Assembly: GCA_016794365.1 (NCBI GenBank)
Contig: JAEUKB010000009.1
Span: forward strand, 72,355-136,354
Source: Myxococcales bacterium
GTDB taxonomy: Bacteria; Myxococcota_A; Polyangia; Palsa-1104; JAEUJZ01
Direction: 5' to 3'
Length of the DNA stretch: 64,000 nucleotides
This document shows, piece after piece, positions 17,432-26,215 of this stretch. Each line of letters opens with the position of its first letter. Positions within the stretch are counted from its first letter, which is position 1. The notes under the pieces were generated by a model. The model searched no databases, was not told the DNA's origin, and worked only from the letters and a program-made list of their open reading frames with translations. The translations under genes were made by a program, and so were the position numbers.

Positions 17432-18340
17432 CTATTCCACATTTTGAACCTGCTCGCGGAGTCGCTCTAGCTCCGCCTTCATCGCTACGACGCGGGCAGC
17501 GACTTCTGCCGACTGCGCTTTGGAGGTCAGGGTGTTGGCCTCTCGGTTCATCTCTTGCATCAGGAAGTCAAGCTGTCTACCGACAGGCGCTTGGCTTTCG
17601 CATAGGCGCACGAACTCGTCAAGGTGCGCGCGCAGTCGGGTTAGCTCTTCGCTGACATCGACGCGATCCGCAAACAGCGCCACTTCCTGCGCCAGCCGCT
17701 GCTGATCAATCGGGGCCTGGCCATCAAGCAGGCGCTGGAGCCGCTCGCTCAGTCGTCGCTTTTGCTGATCAGGGGTCAGGGCCGTCATCTTGGCCACTTC
17801 TTCCCGCAGCCGCGCCACCAGCTGAAGCCGCCCGAGCAGATCCGCCTTGAGCGCCTCCCCTTCGCGGGCTCGGCTCTTGTCCAGCTTCTCCAGCGCGCTC
17901 TCCAGCAGCGGCGCAAACTGGGTCAGGTAGTCCTCGGCGCTGCTCATCAGCGAGTCGCCCGCCATCAGCACCCCTGGCTGAGACAGCACAAACTGAAGCA
18001 GCTGTGGCTCGTCTTCGACCCGCAGGGACTCTGTTCGGCCCAGCTCACCGGCAGCGGTACGGACGGCATCGGCATAGGCGTGCAGCAGCTCTCGATCGAG
18101 CCGCAGCCCAGCGGTGGTTGCCTTGGTCGCCGTCTCACTCACCGTAATCACCAGGCTGCCGCGATGGACTTTTTTGCGGACCACCTCCCGCAGGAGCTGA
18201 TCGAGCAGTGGATCGGCCAGGCCGGACGGAAGCCGCAGCTTCACTTCCAGAAAGCGGTGGTTAAAGCTTCGTACTTCGACGGACAGGTGACGGCCCAGGA
18301 CTTCGCCCTTGGCCCCCCCAAAACCGGTCATGCTGTTCAT
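17432..18340 (-). CDS. yicC: YicC family endoribonuclease
   Basis: 302 aa. MNSMTGFGGAKGE and LSVEVRSFNHRFLEVKLRLP at the N-terminus and RQLDFLMQEMNREANTLTSKAQ near the C-terminus are signature YicC segments; the C-terminal part is the DUF1732 domain. YicC is an RNase that degrades particular small RNAs in E. coli. The ATG overlaps the epimerase stop by 4 nt, and remA follows 12 nt downstream, so the cluster is translationally coupled. Confidence 0.92.
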   Translation of the reverse strand: MNSMTGFGGAKGEVLGRHLSVEVRSFNHRFLEVKLRLPSGLADPLLDQLLREVVRKKVHRGSLVITVSETATKATTAGLRLDRELLHAYADAVRTAAGELGRTESLRVEDEPQLLQFVLSQPGVLMAGDSLMSSAEDYLTQFAPLLESALEKLDKSRAREGEALKADLLGRLQLVARLREEVAKMTALTPDQQKRRLSERLQRLLDGQAPIDQQRLAQEVALFADRVDVSEELTRLRAHLDEFVRLCESQAPVGRQLDFLMQEMNREANTLTSKAQSAEVAARVVAMKAELERLREQVQNVE

Positions 18341-19308
18341 GCTGCGTCCTCGGCTCGGTCGGCAAACCAGCGTAACGTACGTTCCAGACCCTCGGGAAAG
18401 CGCACAAGTGGTTCATAGCCTAGCAGCGCCTGGGCCTTGCCGATGTTCGCCAGCGAGTAGCGCACCTCGCCTTCGCGGGCGGGCAGAAACTCGGGCTCAA
18501 TCGACCGACCCACCAGCCTGCCCAGCTCTGTCACCAGCTCTCGCAGCGTCACTGAGCTGCCGCAGCCGATGTTGATGATCTGGCCAGCGACCTGCTCGGC
18601 GCGCGCGCTACAGGCCAGCAGGTTGGCTGATACCACGTTGTCGATGTAGCAGAAGTCGCGCGACTGAAGCCCATCCCCGAAGATCTTGGGGGTTCGGCCT
18701 TGCAGCACTGCGCGGACGAAGTTGGGAATCACCGCCGCATACTGCGAGGTCGGATCCTGTCGCACCCCGAAGATGTTGAAGTAGCGCAGCGACACCGTGG
18801 GCACGCCGTAGATGCGGCTGTAGACCACGCCGTGGTGCTCGCTGGCCAGCTTGGCGGCGGCGTACGGCGACTGCGGTGAGATCTCGTGGTCTTCGCACTT
18901 GGCCTCGGCGGGTCGCAGGTCCCCGTAGGCCGCGCAGGATGCCGCGATCACCACGCGCTGGACCTTGCCTTGGCGCTTGGCAGCCTCTAACACCTGCAAG
19001 GTTCCGCCGGAGTTTATGCGATCGCACAGGACCGGGTGTTCCACCGACCAGATCACCGAGGGCATCGCCGCAAGGTGCAGCACATAGTCCACGTCGCGCA
19101 TCGCCCGATCCAGCAGCGGACCGTCGAGAATGTCTCCTCGCCATAGCTCCACTTGGCTGGGTCTATCCGCGAGCAGCTTGGCGACGTTTTTCAGCCTTCC
19201 GGTCGCTAGGTTGTCGAGGATACGGACCTGCTCGCCCCGGGCAACCAGCGCATGGACAAGGTTGCTGCCTATAAAGCCGCAGCCACCCGTGACCAGATAA
19301 ATCGACAT
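18337..19308 (-). CDS. NAD-dependent epimerase/dehydratase (nucleotide-sugar epimerase)
   Basis: 323 aa from the ATG at 19308, which matches the family N-terminus MSIYLVTGGCGFIGSNLV; the open frame extends further upstream but is low-complexity. Features: Rossmann GGCGFIGSN, LHLAAMPSV, catalytic SPYAAAKLASEHH (YxxxK), RYFNIFGVRQDP, and GDGLQSRDFCYIDNVV. This resembles UDP-glucose/UDP-GlcNAc C4 epimerases of the WbpP type, involved in polysaccharide sugar supply. A galactokinase gene lies 4.5 kb away, compatible with a galactose route. Confidence 0.88.
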   Translation of the reverse strand: MSIYLVTGGCGFIGSNLVHALVARGEQVRILDNLATGRLKNVAKLLADRPSQVELWRGDILDGPLLDRAMRDVDYVLHLAAMPSVIWSVEHPVLCDRINSGGTLQVLEAAKRQGKVQRVVIAASCAAYGDLRPAEAKCEDHEISPQSPYAAAKLASEHHGVVYSRIYGVPTVSLRYFNIFGVRQDPTSQYAAVIPNFVRAVLQGRTPKIFGDGLQSRDFCYIDNVVSANLLACSARAEQVAGQIINIGCGSSVTLRELVTELGRLVGRSIEPEFLPAREGEVRYSLANIGKAQALLGYEPLVRFPEGLERTLRWFADRAEDAA

Positions 19309-19412
19309 CGCTCGCAGATAACCCGAAGCCTGATACGGACGCAACAGGAACGGCGCTCCAGTCCGCATAGGTCGTTGACAGGGCGGGAGCGGTTTCGGGC
19401 ACTCTGCTAGGC

Positions 19413-22400
19413 ATGAGGTCGGCTCTGGCTGCTGTGGTGATGCGCCTAACTTCGCAACTGACCTGTGGGCTTTTGCTCGCGGTGGCGACGCATGGTGGGG
19501 CTGCGCCTCATCCCGCTGCGTCGTCCCAGGTGGTGCAGGGCGTTCCGGTCCTGCCGGTGCCGCCTCGGGCTGCCGTCCCGTCGTCTCTGCCTTCGGCTGC
19601 CGACTATGTCCGGCTGGGCGCAGGCCGACTGACCACCCAGGCTCGGGCCCAGGTGCTGGCATATCTGACCGGGATGCCGCTGCCCGGTCGGCTGGCTACC
19701 GATGCGTCCGGGCGACTGCGGCTGCTCGTGCGGGTCAGCCCCGCTGGCTATGGGCTGCTGCCTGCCGGGATGTCGATCTCTCCGCTCAGCCACACGGTGG
19801 CCGAGGTGCGCGTCTGGGCCTCTGAGCTACGTAGCCTGCTTTTATCCCCCGTGGTGACGCGGATCGATGGCTTTCATACGTTGCGGCCCCTGCTCGATCA
19901 GTCCCGGAACCTGACTGGTGCCCAGGCGGTACATGACAAGTACCTCACGCGTGGCAAGGGCGTGCTGGTCGGCATCGTGGACACCGGGGCCGACTTCCGA
20001 CACGCCGATCTGCGCGATGCCATGGGCAAGACCCGAATCGGCTATCTGCTGAGTCGCACCGAGACGCGCGACGGTCGGCACCCAGAATTTCCCGACTATG
20101 ACGGCATGCAGGTGAGCACCGCCAAAGACATTGATGAAGTGCTCGACCTGGAAGCCAAGGGGATGCAGCCGCCACAGCCGATTCGCCAGGTCGATATAAG
20201 TGGTCACGGCACCCACGTTGCGGGCATTGCGGCATCGACGGGCCTGGCGAAAACTGCGCGTTATCCGGCGGGCCGCTACGTCGGCATCGCGCCCGAAGCG
20301 ACCTTGTGCATCGTCAAGGCCACCCGCGATGAGGTGACGTTTGACGATGCCGACATCCTGCGCGGGGTCCGCTTTTGCCTCGATCGCGCAGAGGAAAACA
20401 AGCAGCCAGTGGTGGTGAACCTAAGCCTGGGCGGCCCAGGCGGCCTGCACGATGGCAGCAGCCTGATGGAAGTGGCGCTGGATGAGCTGCTGGCAGACCG
20501 ACCGGGGCGCATCTTGGTGGCGGCTTCCGGCAACTCCGGGGACTACGACATCCATGCGGGGGCCTCACTGCTTGCGGGCTCGCACGAGGTCACGCTGAGC
20601 GTCAGTCGTCTGGACGCTGCGATCGAAAAGAGCATCGCGGTCCTGGAGCTGTATTACGACGCGAGCGCCCCCCCGCAGGTCGGCGGCAGTGCGGAGCTGA
20701 CCTTCATCCTGCGCTCCCCGAGCGGACGCCGCTTCGAGGTGCCAATGGGTGAGAGCCTCCAAGCCAGCTTTGAAGACGAAGGCATCGCGGTGATCGATGC
20801 CAGCGACCTGTCCGCAACGGGCAAGCGCGGCGTGCTCATTACCCTGAGCGGCAAGACCGGCAGCGAGCCACCGAAGCCCGGCGACTGGCGACTGGAGCTG
20901 CGCGGCAAGACCCGCCGCTATGACCTGTGGCAGGTCGATCAGAGCCCCGACCTGGACATCGCGCTGCGTGGCCACCTCGACCCTGACGGCTATGTCGGGA
21001 TTCCGGCCTCGGCTGCTTCGGCGATCAGCGTGGGTGCGCTGCGTAGCCGCCTTTCGTGGAAGCGCAGCGATGGCAAGGACGCTGCCTTTGACCGCGAGCT
21101 GGGCCGGGCTGCGACCTTTTCATCAGGGGGTCCGCTCAGCAGCGGTGGCTTTGCGCCCGATATCTTGGCCCCCGGTGAGTTCATCGTGTCGGCCCTGTCT
21201 ACGGCGGCGATCCAGAGCGATCCCCGCTCGTCGTTTGCGCTGCCGCACGATCCGGGGCTGCTGATTGCCGACGATGGGCTGCATGGGGTGCTGCGCGGCA
21301 CCTCGCAGGCTGCGCCGCATGTGGCGGGTGCGGTGGCGCTGATGCTAGAGGCGCGACCCCAGCTTACGACCACCCAGGTGCGAGAGCTGATTCGCACGAC
21401 GGCGAGTCAGCCCCTTCAGCGTGGCTACGGACCCCGCCGAGGCTTCGGTCTGCTCAACGTCGAGGCCATCTTTGCCCGACTGCGCGATGAGAAGCGCTAT
21501 GCCCTAAGCGCCTTGGTGTCCGATGTCGGGGTCAGCCGGGATCTGGCCGCCCCGTACGCAGAGGCAACGACTGTGACCGTGACACCGCGCGATCTGCTCG
21601 GGCAGCCGCTTGGGCCGGGTCTGCCGGTGTCCATCACCTCCGATCGCGGCGTGTGGCTGGACGAGCTGCGGGACGTGGGCCACGGTCGCTACGAGCGCAC
21701 GCTGCTGGCCGAGGGTCCGCGCGGCAGCCATGCCACCATGACGGTCCGGGTCGGTGGGGTCGCGCTGGAGCAGCAGCCGGTGGTCTACTTTGTCGGGGAG
21801 CGGAGCGAGGTCGGCCAGCCTTTTGTCGTGGGCGCGTGTGCGGCGGTCCCGCTGCGCCGATCGGAGCTGGGGTCTGGCCGGGGGCTTGTCGGTCTGCTGC
21901 TCGCTGCGCTTTTGCTGTCGCGGCGGCGTAGACCTTCGGCCACGCTGCTCTTGCTGTCCCCGCTGGGGCTGCTGCTGGCCGCTCCCGGCTGCAAAGAGCC
22001 AGCGGTCGAGGGCGAGACTGCGCGGCCAGCGAGCCTGGACAAAGGTGGCGACTTCTTCTGGGCCGTCCGTGAGCCGCTGCTTCACCCGCGCATCGTGATT
22101 CACCTCGGCAAACAGCAGGCCGAGCTACTCGACGGAGAGCAAGCGGTCGCGCAGTCCTCGGTGTGCAGTGGCCGACCCAGCCACAAGACCCCCAAGGGCC
22201 ACTTTTCGGTGCTGGAAAAGGTGCCGCAGTATGTCTCAGGCCGCTACGGCGACTATGTCAGCGAGTCCGGGGACGTGCTGCTGGCCAACATCGACAACCA
22301 TGATCAGCAGGCCCCAGCGGGCGCGACCTTTCGTGGCACTGCCATGCCGTACTTTATGCGGATCGTAGGCGGCATTGGGCTGCACGCCGGTCCGCTCCCT

Positions 22401-22502
22401 GGCTTTCCCCAGTCGCATGGCTGCGTGCGCTTCCCCAAGCTGTTTGCCCAGCGCTTGTTTGACGCCGTACCGCTTGGAACCCCGGTCGATGTAGACGACT
22501 GA
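19413..22502 (+). CDS. Subtilisin-like (S8) protease fused to an L,D-transpeptidase (YkuD) domain
   Basis: 1029 aa. After a signal peptide, the S8 domain has Asp190 (GIVDTGADF), His265 (SGHGTHVAG) and Ser631 (GTSQAAPHVAG). A beta-rich Ig-like region follows (about 680-800). About 810-860 contains ACAAVPLRR, a hydrophobic segment and SRRRRP, resembling a MYXO-CTERM sorting tail. It continues without a stop into a second hydrophobic stretch ending LLLAAPGCK, which looks like a lipoprotein signal. The final 150 residues form a YkuD domain with the SHGCVRF motif (Cys1004). The join looks like two secreted genes fused in frame. I saw no frameshift. Confidence 0.85.
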   Translation: MRSALAAVVMRLTSQLTCGLLLAVATHGGAAPHPAASSQVVQGVPVLPVPPRAAVPSSLPSAADYVRLGAGRLTTQARAQVLAYLTGMPLPGRLATDASGRLRLLVRVSPAGYGLLPAGMSISPLSHTVAEVRVWASELRSLLLSPVVTRIDGFHTLRPLLDQSRNLTGAQAVHDKYLTRGKGVLVGIVDTGADFRHADLRDAMGKTRIGYLLSRTETRDGRHPEFPDYDGMQVSTAKDIDEVLDLEAKGMQPPQPIRQVDISGHGTHVAGIAASTGLAKTARYPAGRYVGIAPEATLCIVKATRDEVTFDDADILRGVRFCLDRAEENKQPVVVNLSLGGPGGLHDGSSLMEVALDELLADRPGRILVAASGNSGDYDIHAGASLLAGSHEVTLSVSRLDAAIEKSIAVLELYYDASAPPQVGGSAELTFILRSPSGRRFEVPMGESLQASFEDEGIAVIDASDLSATGKRGVLITLSGKTGSEPPKPGDWRLELRGKTRRYDLWQVDQSPDLDIALRGHLDPDGYVGIPASAASAISVGALRSRLSWKRSDGKDAAFDRELGRAATFSSGGPLSSGGFAPDILAPGEFIVSALSTAAIQSDPRSSFALPHDPGLLIADDGLHGVLRGTSQAAPHVAGAVALMLEARPQLTTTQVRELIRTTASQPLQRGYGPRRGFGLLNVEAIFARLRDEKRYALSALVSDVGVSRDLAAPYAEATTVTVTPRDLLGQPLGPGLPVSITSDRGVWLDELRDVGHGRYERTLLAEGPRGSHATMTVRVGGVALEQQPVVYFVGERSEVGQPFVVGACAAVPLRRSELGSGRGLVGLLLAALLLSRRRRPSATLLLLSPLGLLLAAPGCKEPAVEGETARPASLDKGGDFFWAVREPLLHPRIVIHLGKQQAELLDGEQAVAQSSVCSGRPSHKTPKGHFSVLEKVPQYVSGRYGDYVSESGDVLLANIDNHDQQAPAGATFRGTAMPYFMRIVGGIGLHAGPLPGFPQSHGCVRFPKLFAQRLFDAVPLGTPVDVDD

Positions 22503-22504
22503 CG

Positions 22505-22873
22505 CTAGCTGCCTTCGCTGCGCAGCGTGACGTAGCTTGCTAGCTTCTGTTGCATCGCCGGTTCGGGCTTCTGAAACAGCAGCAGTCGCCACAGACGCTG
22601 CTCCTTGGGCGTATTGGGGGCCACCACTTCACTTGCGGCGCGGGCGAGCAGACGCAGACCACCGTCCCACTCTTCGGCAAACAGCCGGGCCAAATCCTGC
22701 GTCGGAGGCGGCAGCGTCAGCCGGATCTGTAGCGGGCGGCTCCACATCTCTTGGGGCAGCGGCGTACGCAGTCGCAGGCCGGTCTCGCTTACGCCAAGTG
22801 CCAGGCGAAAGCAGCGCTGCTCACCAGAAGCCAGGGCGATTTCGACGGGAACGCACAGCGGCGCAAGGTCCAT
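22505..22873 (-). CDS. PilZ-like small protein
   Basis: 122 aa from the ATG at 22873 (MDLAPLCVPVEIAL); an earlier in-frame start 13 codons upstream is possible. The segment VPVEIALASGEQRCFRLALGVSETGLRLRT followed by a strand-rich region resembles a PilZ barrel. The NxSxxG signature is reduced to GVSETG and no RxxxR is present, so c-di-GMP binding is doubtful. The C-terminal ~40 residues are helical. It is convergent with the protease-transpeptidase gene with only 2 nt between stops. Confidence 0.5.
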   Translation of the reverse strand: MDLAPLCVPVEIALASGEQRCFRLALGVSETGLRLRTPLPQEMWSRPLQIRLTLPPPTQDLARLFAEEWDGGLRLLARAASEVVAPNTPKEQRLWRLLLFQKPEPAMQQKLASYVTLRSEGS

Positions 22874-22972
22874 GGGCTGCCCTGTTTGCCACAATCGGCG
22901 GGGGCACGGCAAGTCTGGCCGGGATCTAATCCGGCTGGGCCCCGGTCATCTTTTGTCAGGCTGTGTGCTGAC

Positions 22973-23002
22973 TTGGGCTTTGTGTGGCGGGCGCGCTATC
23001 AT
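22973..23002 (+). promoter_or_regulatory. Candidate promoter for the yhhN-galK pair
   Basis: TTGGGC and TATCAT hexamers with an 18-bp spacer, ending 32 bp before the start codon at 23035. The -10 is a good match and the -35 is weak. Confidence 0.3.
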
Positions 23003-23034
23003 GACCGCTCACCGCTTGCCCGAGGGAGGCCCCG

Positions 23035-23772
23035 ATGTTGAAAGCCATTCGTCGTTCCGCTCTGGCCTCGCTGTCGCTTCTGTGGAGTGGCTCGCTGCTG
23101 GGGAGCTATGTGGTGTGCTCGCCCGCAGCCGCTGGCGGCAGCCGGATTCCCAAGGCCATGGCGCTTCTGTCTTCGGCCACCTTGGTGGCGGCAGCCTGGC
23201 TGATTCGCGGTAGCAGACGGACTGGACCTGCTGCCGACTACAGCCACCAGATCGCCAAGGGCATGACCTTGGGCTTTGTCGGGGATGTCTGCATGACGTT
23301 TTCTGTGCCGCTGGGCATGGTGACCTTTGGTCTGGGACATCTGGAATACATCAAGGGCATGCTGCGGCTGCAAAGGGCCGAAGGCGGGCGGCTGGGACCG
23401 GGGCAAGTGGCGGCCTGGCTGACCTGGCTGGGGGTCGGCGTGAGCGCCTGGCTCTTGGTGGTTCGCAGTGGCCCGCGCGGCGATCACCCGCTGGCCTGGG
23501 CGGCGCTGCCGTACACGCTGCTGCTGGCCAGCACGGCGGGGGTGGCGAGCGGGCTGCTTCTGCGCAAGGGTCGCTATGCCCCGCTGGCGCTGGGCAGTGC
23601 GCTGTTTCTTCTGTCGGATCTGGTGATCGCGCTGCGGCTGTTTCATCCGGCGCTGTTTGCCGAGATCCCGGCATCCATCCGGGGGGACTTGGTGTGGCTG
23701 CTATACGGTCCAGGGCAAGCGCTGATCGTCAGCAGCGCGCTGTGTGCCAGTGAAGAAGGAGAGAGCCCATGA
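23035..23772 (+). CDS. YhhN family membrane protein (lysoplasmalogenase-like)
   Basis: 245 aa with a GGGAGG ribosome binding site. About seven or eight hydrophobic segments. Family motifs: GFVGDVCMTFS (Asp in an early helix), GLGHLEYIKGM, and late FLLSDLVIALRLF and LVWLLYGPGQALIV. YhhN/TMEM86 proteins hydrolyse the vinyl-ether bond of lysoplasmalogens in animals. Plasmalogens are known from myxobacteria, which makes this activity plausible here. The stop overlaps the galactokinase start (ATGA). Confidence 0.82.
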   Translation: MLKAIRRSALASLSLLWSGSLLGSYVVCSPAAAGGSRIPKAMALLSSATLVAAAWLIRGSRRTGPAADYSHQIAKGMTLGFVGDVCMTFSVPLGMVTFGLGHLEYIKGMLRLQRAEGGRLGPGQVAAWLTWLGVGVSAWLLVVRSGPRGDHPLAWAALPYTLLLASTAGVASGLLLRKGRYAPLALGSALFLLSDLVIALRLFHPALFAEIPASIRGDLVWLLYGPGQALIVSSALCASEEGESP

Positions 23773-24905
23773 GTACACATCAGCCCCGGCCCCCATCGGG
23801 CTTTGCGCAGATCTTTGGGGAGCCTGCAACCACCTGGGCGTCGGCTCCGGGGCGGGTCAACCTGATTGGCGAGCATACCGACTACAACGACGGCCTGGTC
23901 CTGCCGACCGCCATTCCGCAGCGCACCACCGTCGAGCTATGTCCAGCCAAGGACGGACGGGTCACGGTCTACAGCGATGAGCTGAGCGAGCCGGGCACCA
24001 CGCTGTCTTATCTCCTCGGGGAAGAATCGCCGACGGGTGACTGGCTCGACTACGTGCGCGGGGTCACTTGGGTGCTGCGTCAGTCGGGGCTTGGGGCGCG
24101 GCTGTCTGGGCTTAGGCTGCGGATTCAGTCGCAGGTGCCGGTGGGCAGTGGGCTGTCATCGAGCGCGGCCCTTCTGGTGAGCCTTTTGCGGGCCCTGCGC
24201 ATTGCCCTGGCGCTGCCGCTGTCCGATGTGGAGCTGGCGCGGCTGGCCCGCAAGGCAGAGGTCGAGCTGGTCGGCGCGCCGGTTGGACTCATGGATCAGC
24301 TGGCCTGCTCGCTGTGTGGACCAGGCGCGGCGCTGTTTTTGGATACCCGCTCACTGGCGATGCGGACCGTGCCGCTGCCTGCCGCGCTGGAGCTGGTGGT
24401 GATTCACTCTGGCGTGGTCCACAGCCACGTTGCAGGGGACTACCGGACCCGGCGCAGAGAGTGTGAGCAAGCGGCGGAGCGGCTTTCGGTACGGTCCCTG
24501 CGGGAGCTGGACGAGTCGGTGCTGCCGAATCTCGATGCGCTGCCTGCACCGCTGGGCCGACGGGTTCGGCATGTGGTGACGGAAAATGCGCGGGTGGAAG
24601 CTGCCGTGGCCTCGCTGGCTGCCGGGGATGGCGTGCGCCTGGGTGAGCTGTTCCGGCAGTCCCATGCGTCGATGCGCGATGACTACGAAGTCTCGGTTCC
24701 CGCCGTGGATCTGCTGGTGAGCCTGGGCGATGCCGACCCGGACATCCTGGGGGCTCGGCTGACCGGCGGCGGCTTTGGCGGCTCGGTGGTGATGCTGGCC
24801 AAGGCGGGCTGCGGTCTTGTGGCGGCGCGTCGCATTGCCAGTGCCTACGAAGCCCAGAGCGGTCACTGTCCGACCGTCTTGGTTCCGGGGCTGCCGGGCT
24901 GCTAG
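23769..24905 (+). CDS. galK: Galactokinase
   Basis: 378 aa. GHMP-kinase motifs: substrate motif SAPGRVNLIGEHTDYNDG (about 23-40), ATP-binding PVGSGLSSSAAL, and C-terminal LTGGGFGGSVVML. The GEHTDYNDG signature is specific to galactokinases. It phosphorylates galactose at C1 in the Leloir pathway. Overlaps the yhhN-like gene by 4 nt, giving a two-gene operon. No galT is visible; the epimerase at 18337-19308 could serve the same pathway. Confidence 0.92.
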   Translation: MSTHQPRPPSGFAQIFGEPATTWASAPGRVNLIGEHTDYNDGLVLPTAIPQRTTVELCPAKDGRVTVYSDELSEPGTTLSYLLGEESPTGDWLDYVRGVTWVLRQSGLGARLSGLRLRIQSQVPVGSGLSSSAALLVSLLRALRIALALPLSDVELARLARKAEVELVGAPVGLMDQLACSLCGPGAALFLDTRSLAMRTVPLPAALELVVIHSGVVHSHVAGDYRTRRRECEQAAERLSVRSLRELDESVLPNLDALPAPLGRRVRHVVTENARVEAAVASLAAGDGVRLGELFRQSHASMRDDYEVSVPAVDLLVSLGDADPDILGARLTGGGFGGSVVMLAKAGCGLVAARRIASAYEAQSGHCPTVLVPGLPGC

Positions 24906-25400
24906 AGGGTCTGGACCTGGCGCAAGCTGGGTCTTGGGTCTACGGCCTTTGGTCTAGACCCTGACCGATCCGCTGCATCGGGTGCCGTCCAGCGGTGGCG
25001 ACCCTGAAAAACTGGGGGACTGGTCCGCTTGGCTGCGGTCGTGACCTGGGCCCTTCGGGGTCTACTGGCAGCTTTGCAGGGGAAAGACCCGCTGGCTGCA
25101 CGGTCTGCGCGGTCTGGGTAGGGTCTGGACCCTGGGGGAACTGGGGGCTGCGCGGCTTGTGCGGGGTCAAGACCCTGCGGGCAGGGGAGCTGGCGGTGCT
25201 TCGGCCCGCAGGTCAGGGCGCGATCAGGGGGGGCAAGTCCGGCAGACCGGACGTCGTCCGGGATACGGACGCAGCGCGGTCCAGGTCTGATCCGGTGCGC
25301 TGGGCCAGCGTAGCGCGGTTTCCGACGGACAAAACGGTTAAATCGGGCTGCTTGGGCGGACGTTGTGGGCTGGCACGCGGGCTGCTCCCTGGGACTGCGC
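24906..25400. other. 495-bp gene-free stretch with four GGGTC-N2-GACCC palindromes
   Basis: Four near-identical 12-bp dyads: gggtc-tg-gacct at 24907-24918, tggtc-ta-gaccc at 24950-24961, gggtc-tg-gaccc at 25121-25132 and gggtc-aa-gaccc at 25164-25175. Members of each pair start exactly 43 bp apart. A second degenerate repeat (GACCCTG-N5-AACTGGGGG-type) occurs at 25000 and 25128. Long antisense frames cross this stretch but look like GC-skew artefacts. It may be a binding-site cluster or an untranslated RNA. Confidence 0.6.
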
Positions 25401-26183
25401 ATGACAAACACGACATTTGATCCATCTCTGTACACCCGAACCCCCAACTTCACCTTGCTCGGAGGTATCACCCTGGCGGAGTCGCTGTATCTGGCGTGTC
25501 CGTCTGACATGCCCACAACGGTCAAGAAGGCTGCTGCGGCCATGGAAAAGGTCCGGCAGGCCGCCCAGACCGCGTGGAGCGAGCGGCAGCGGGCCTTAGG
25601 CCCCAGCACAGAGGAGGCCGCGCGGGACATCGATGCGCTGAGCGATCGCGGCTGGGCGGCGCTGCGGGCGCGGCTGGGTGCCTACGCAGACCTGCCTTTT
25701 GACATCTATCCCAAGGCCAAGCGCGCCAAGGAGCTGCTCAAGCAGCTGTTTCCCGAAGGGCTGCTGTTTACCCAGCGAACCTACGTGGAACAGCTTGCGG
25801 CGATGGATGCGCTGCTTCAGCGCATCACGGAAGACAAGCTGGAAAAGGACCTGACGGCGCTGTGCGGCCAAGAGTTTCTGGAAAACGTGCGGCGGCAGCT
25901 TCCGCGCTATCGCTCGATGGTGCAGAGCAGCCTGGCGCGGACGGCGAGCGCATCGAACCTGTCCACGCACTTGCGGCTGCTGAGCCAGCGGATCTGTGAG
26001 TACACGACCAAGGTGGCGGCTACGGTGGACAGTGACGATGCGGCGACCGTGGCGCGGGCCCTGGCGGCCTTGGCTCCGATCAATAGCTACCGAGAGGCCA
26101 GCGCGCGACGGCTGAGCACGCAAGGTCCAGAGCCTGCTCCTGGGCCGCAGCCCGCACTGCCTATGCCAGTCGTCGGTCCGTAG
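25401..26183 (+). CDS. Hypothetical helical protein
   Basis: 260 aa from ATG at 25401 (MTNTTFDPSLYTRTPNFTLL). The body is alpha-helical and charged (KKAAAAMEKVRQAAQ, KAKRAKELLKQLFPEG), with a middle segment (TEDKLEKDLTALCGQEFLEN) and a Pro-rich tail. No signal peptide or TM. The 495-bp repeat-containing region precedes it, so its expression may depend on those sites. It converges with the 299-aa anchored protein. No family recognised. Confidence 0.6.
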   Translation: MTNTTFDPSLYTRTPNFTLLGGITLAESLYLACPSDMPTTVKKAAAAMEKVRQAAQTAWSERQRALGPSTEEAARDIDALSDRGWAALRARLGAYADLPFDIYPKAKRAKELLKQLFPEGLLFTQRTYVEQLAAMDALLQRITEDKLEKDLTALCGQEFLENVRRQLPRYRSMVQSSLARTASASNLSTHLRLLSQRICEYTTKVAATVDSDDAATVARALAALAPINSYREASARRLSTQGPEPAPGPQPALPMPVVGP

Positions 26184-26215
26184 CGCAGGGCGATGCGGGG
26201 CGAGCAGGCGGCGGG

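Noticed and set aside
19375..19380. TTGACA upstream of the protease gene
   Set aside because: No acceptable -10 at 16-18 bp.
24902..25630. Long minus-strand frame over the gene-free stretch
   Set aside because: Composition-driven, Pro/Arg-rich, overlaps the 260-aa gene start and has no ribosome site.
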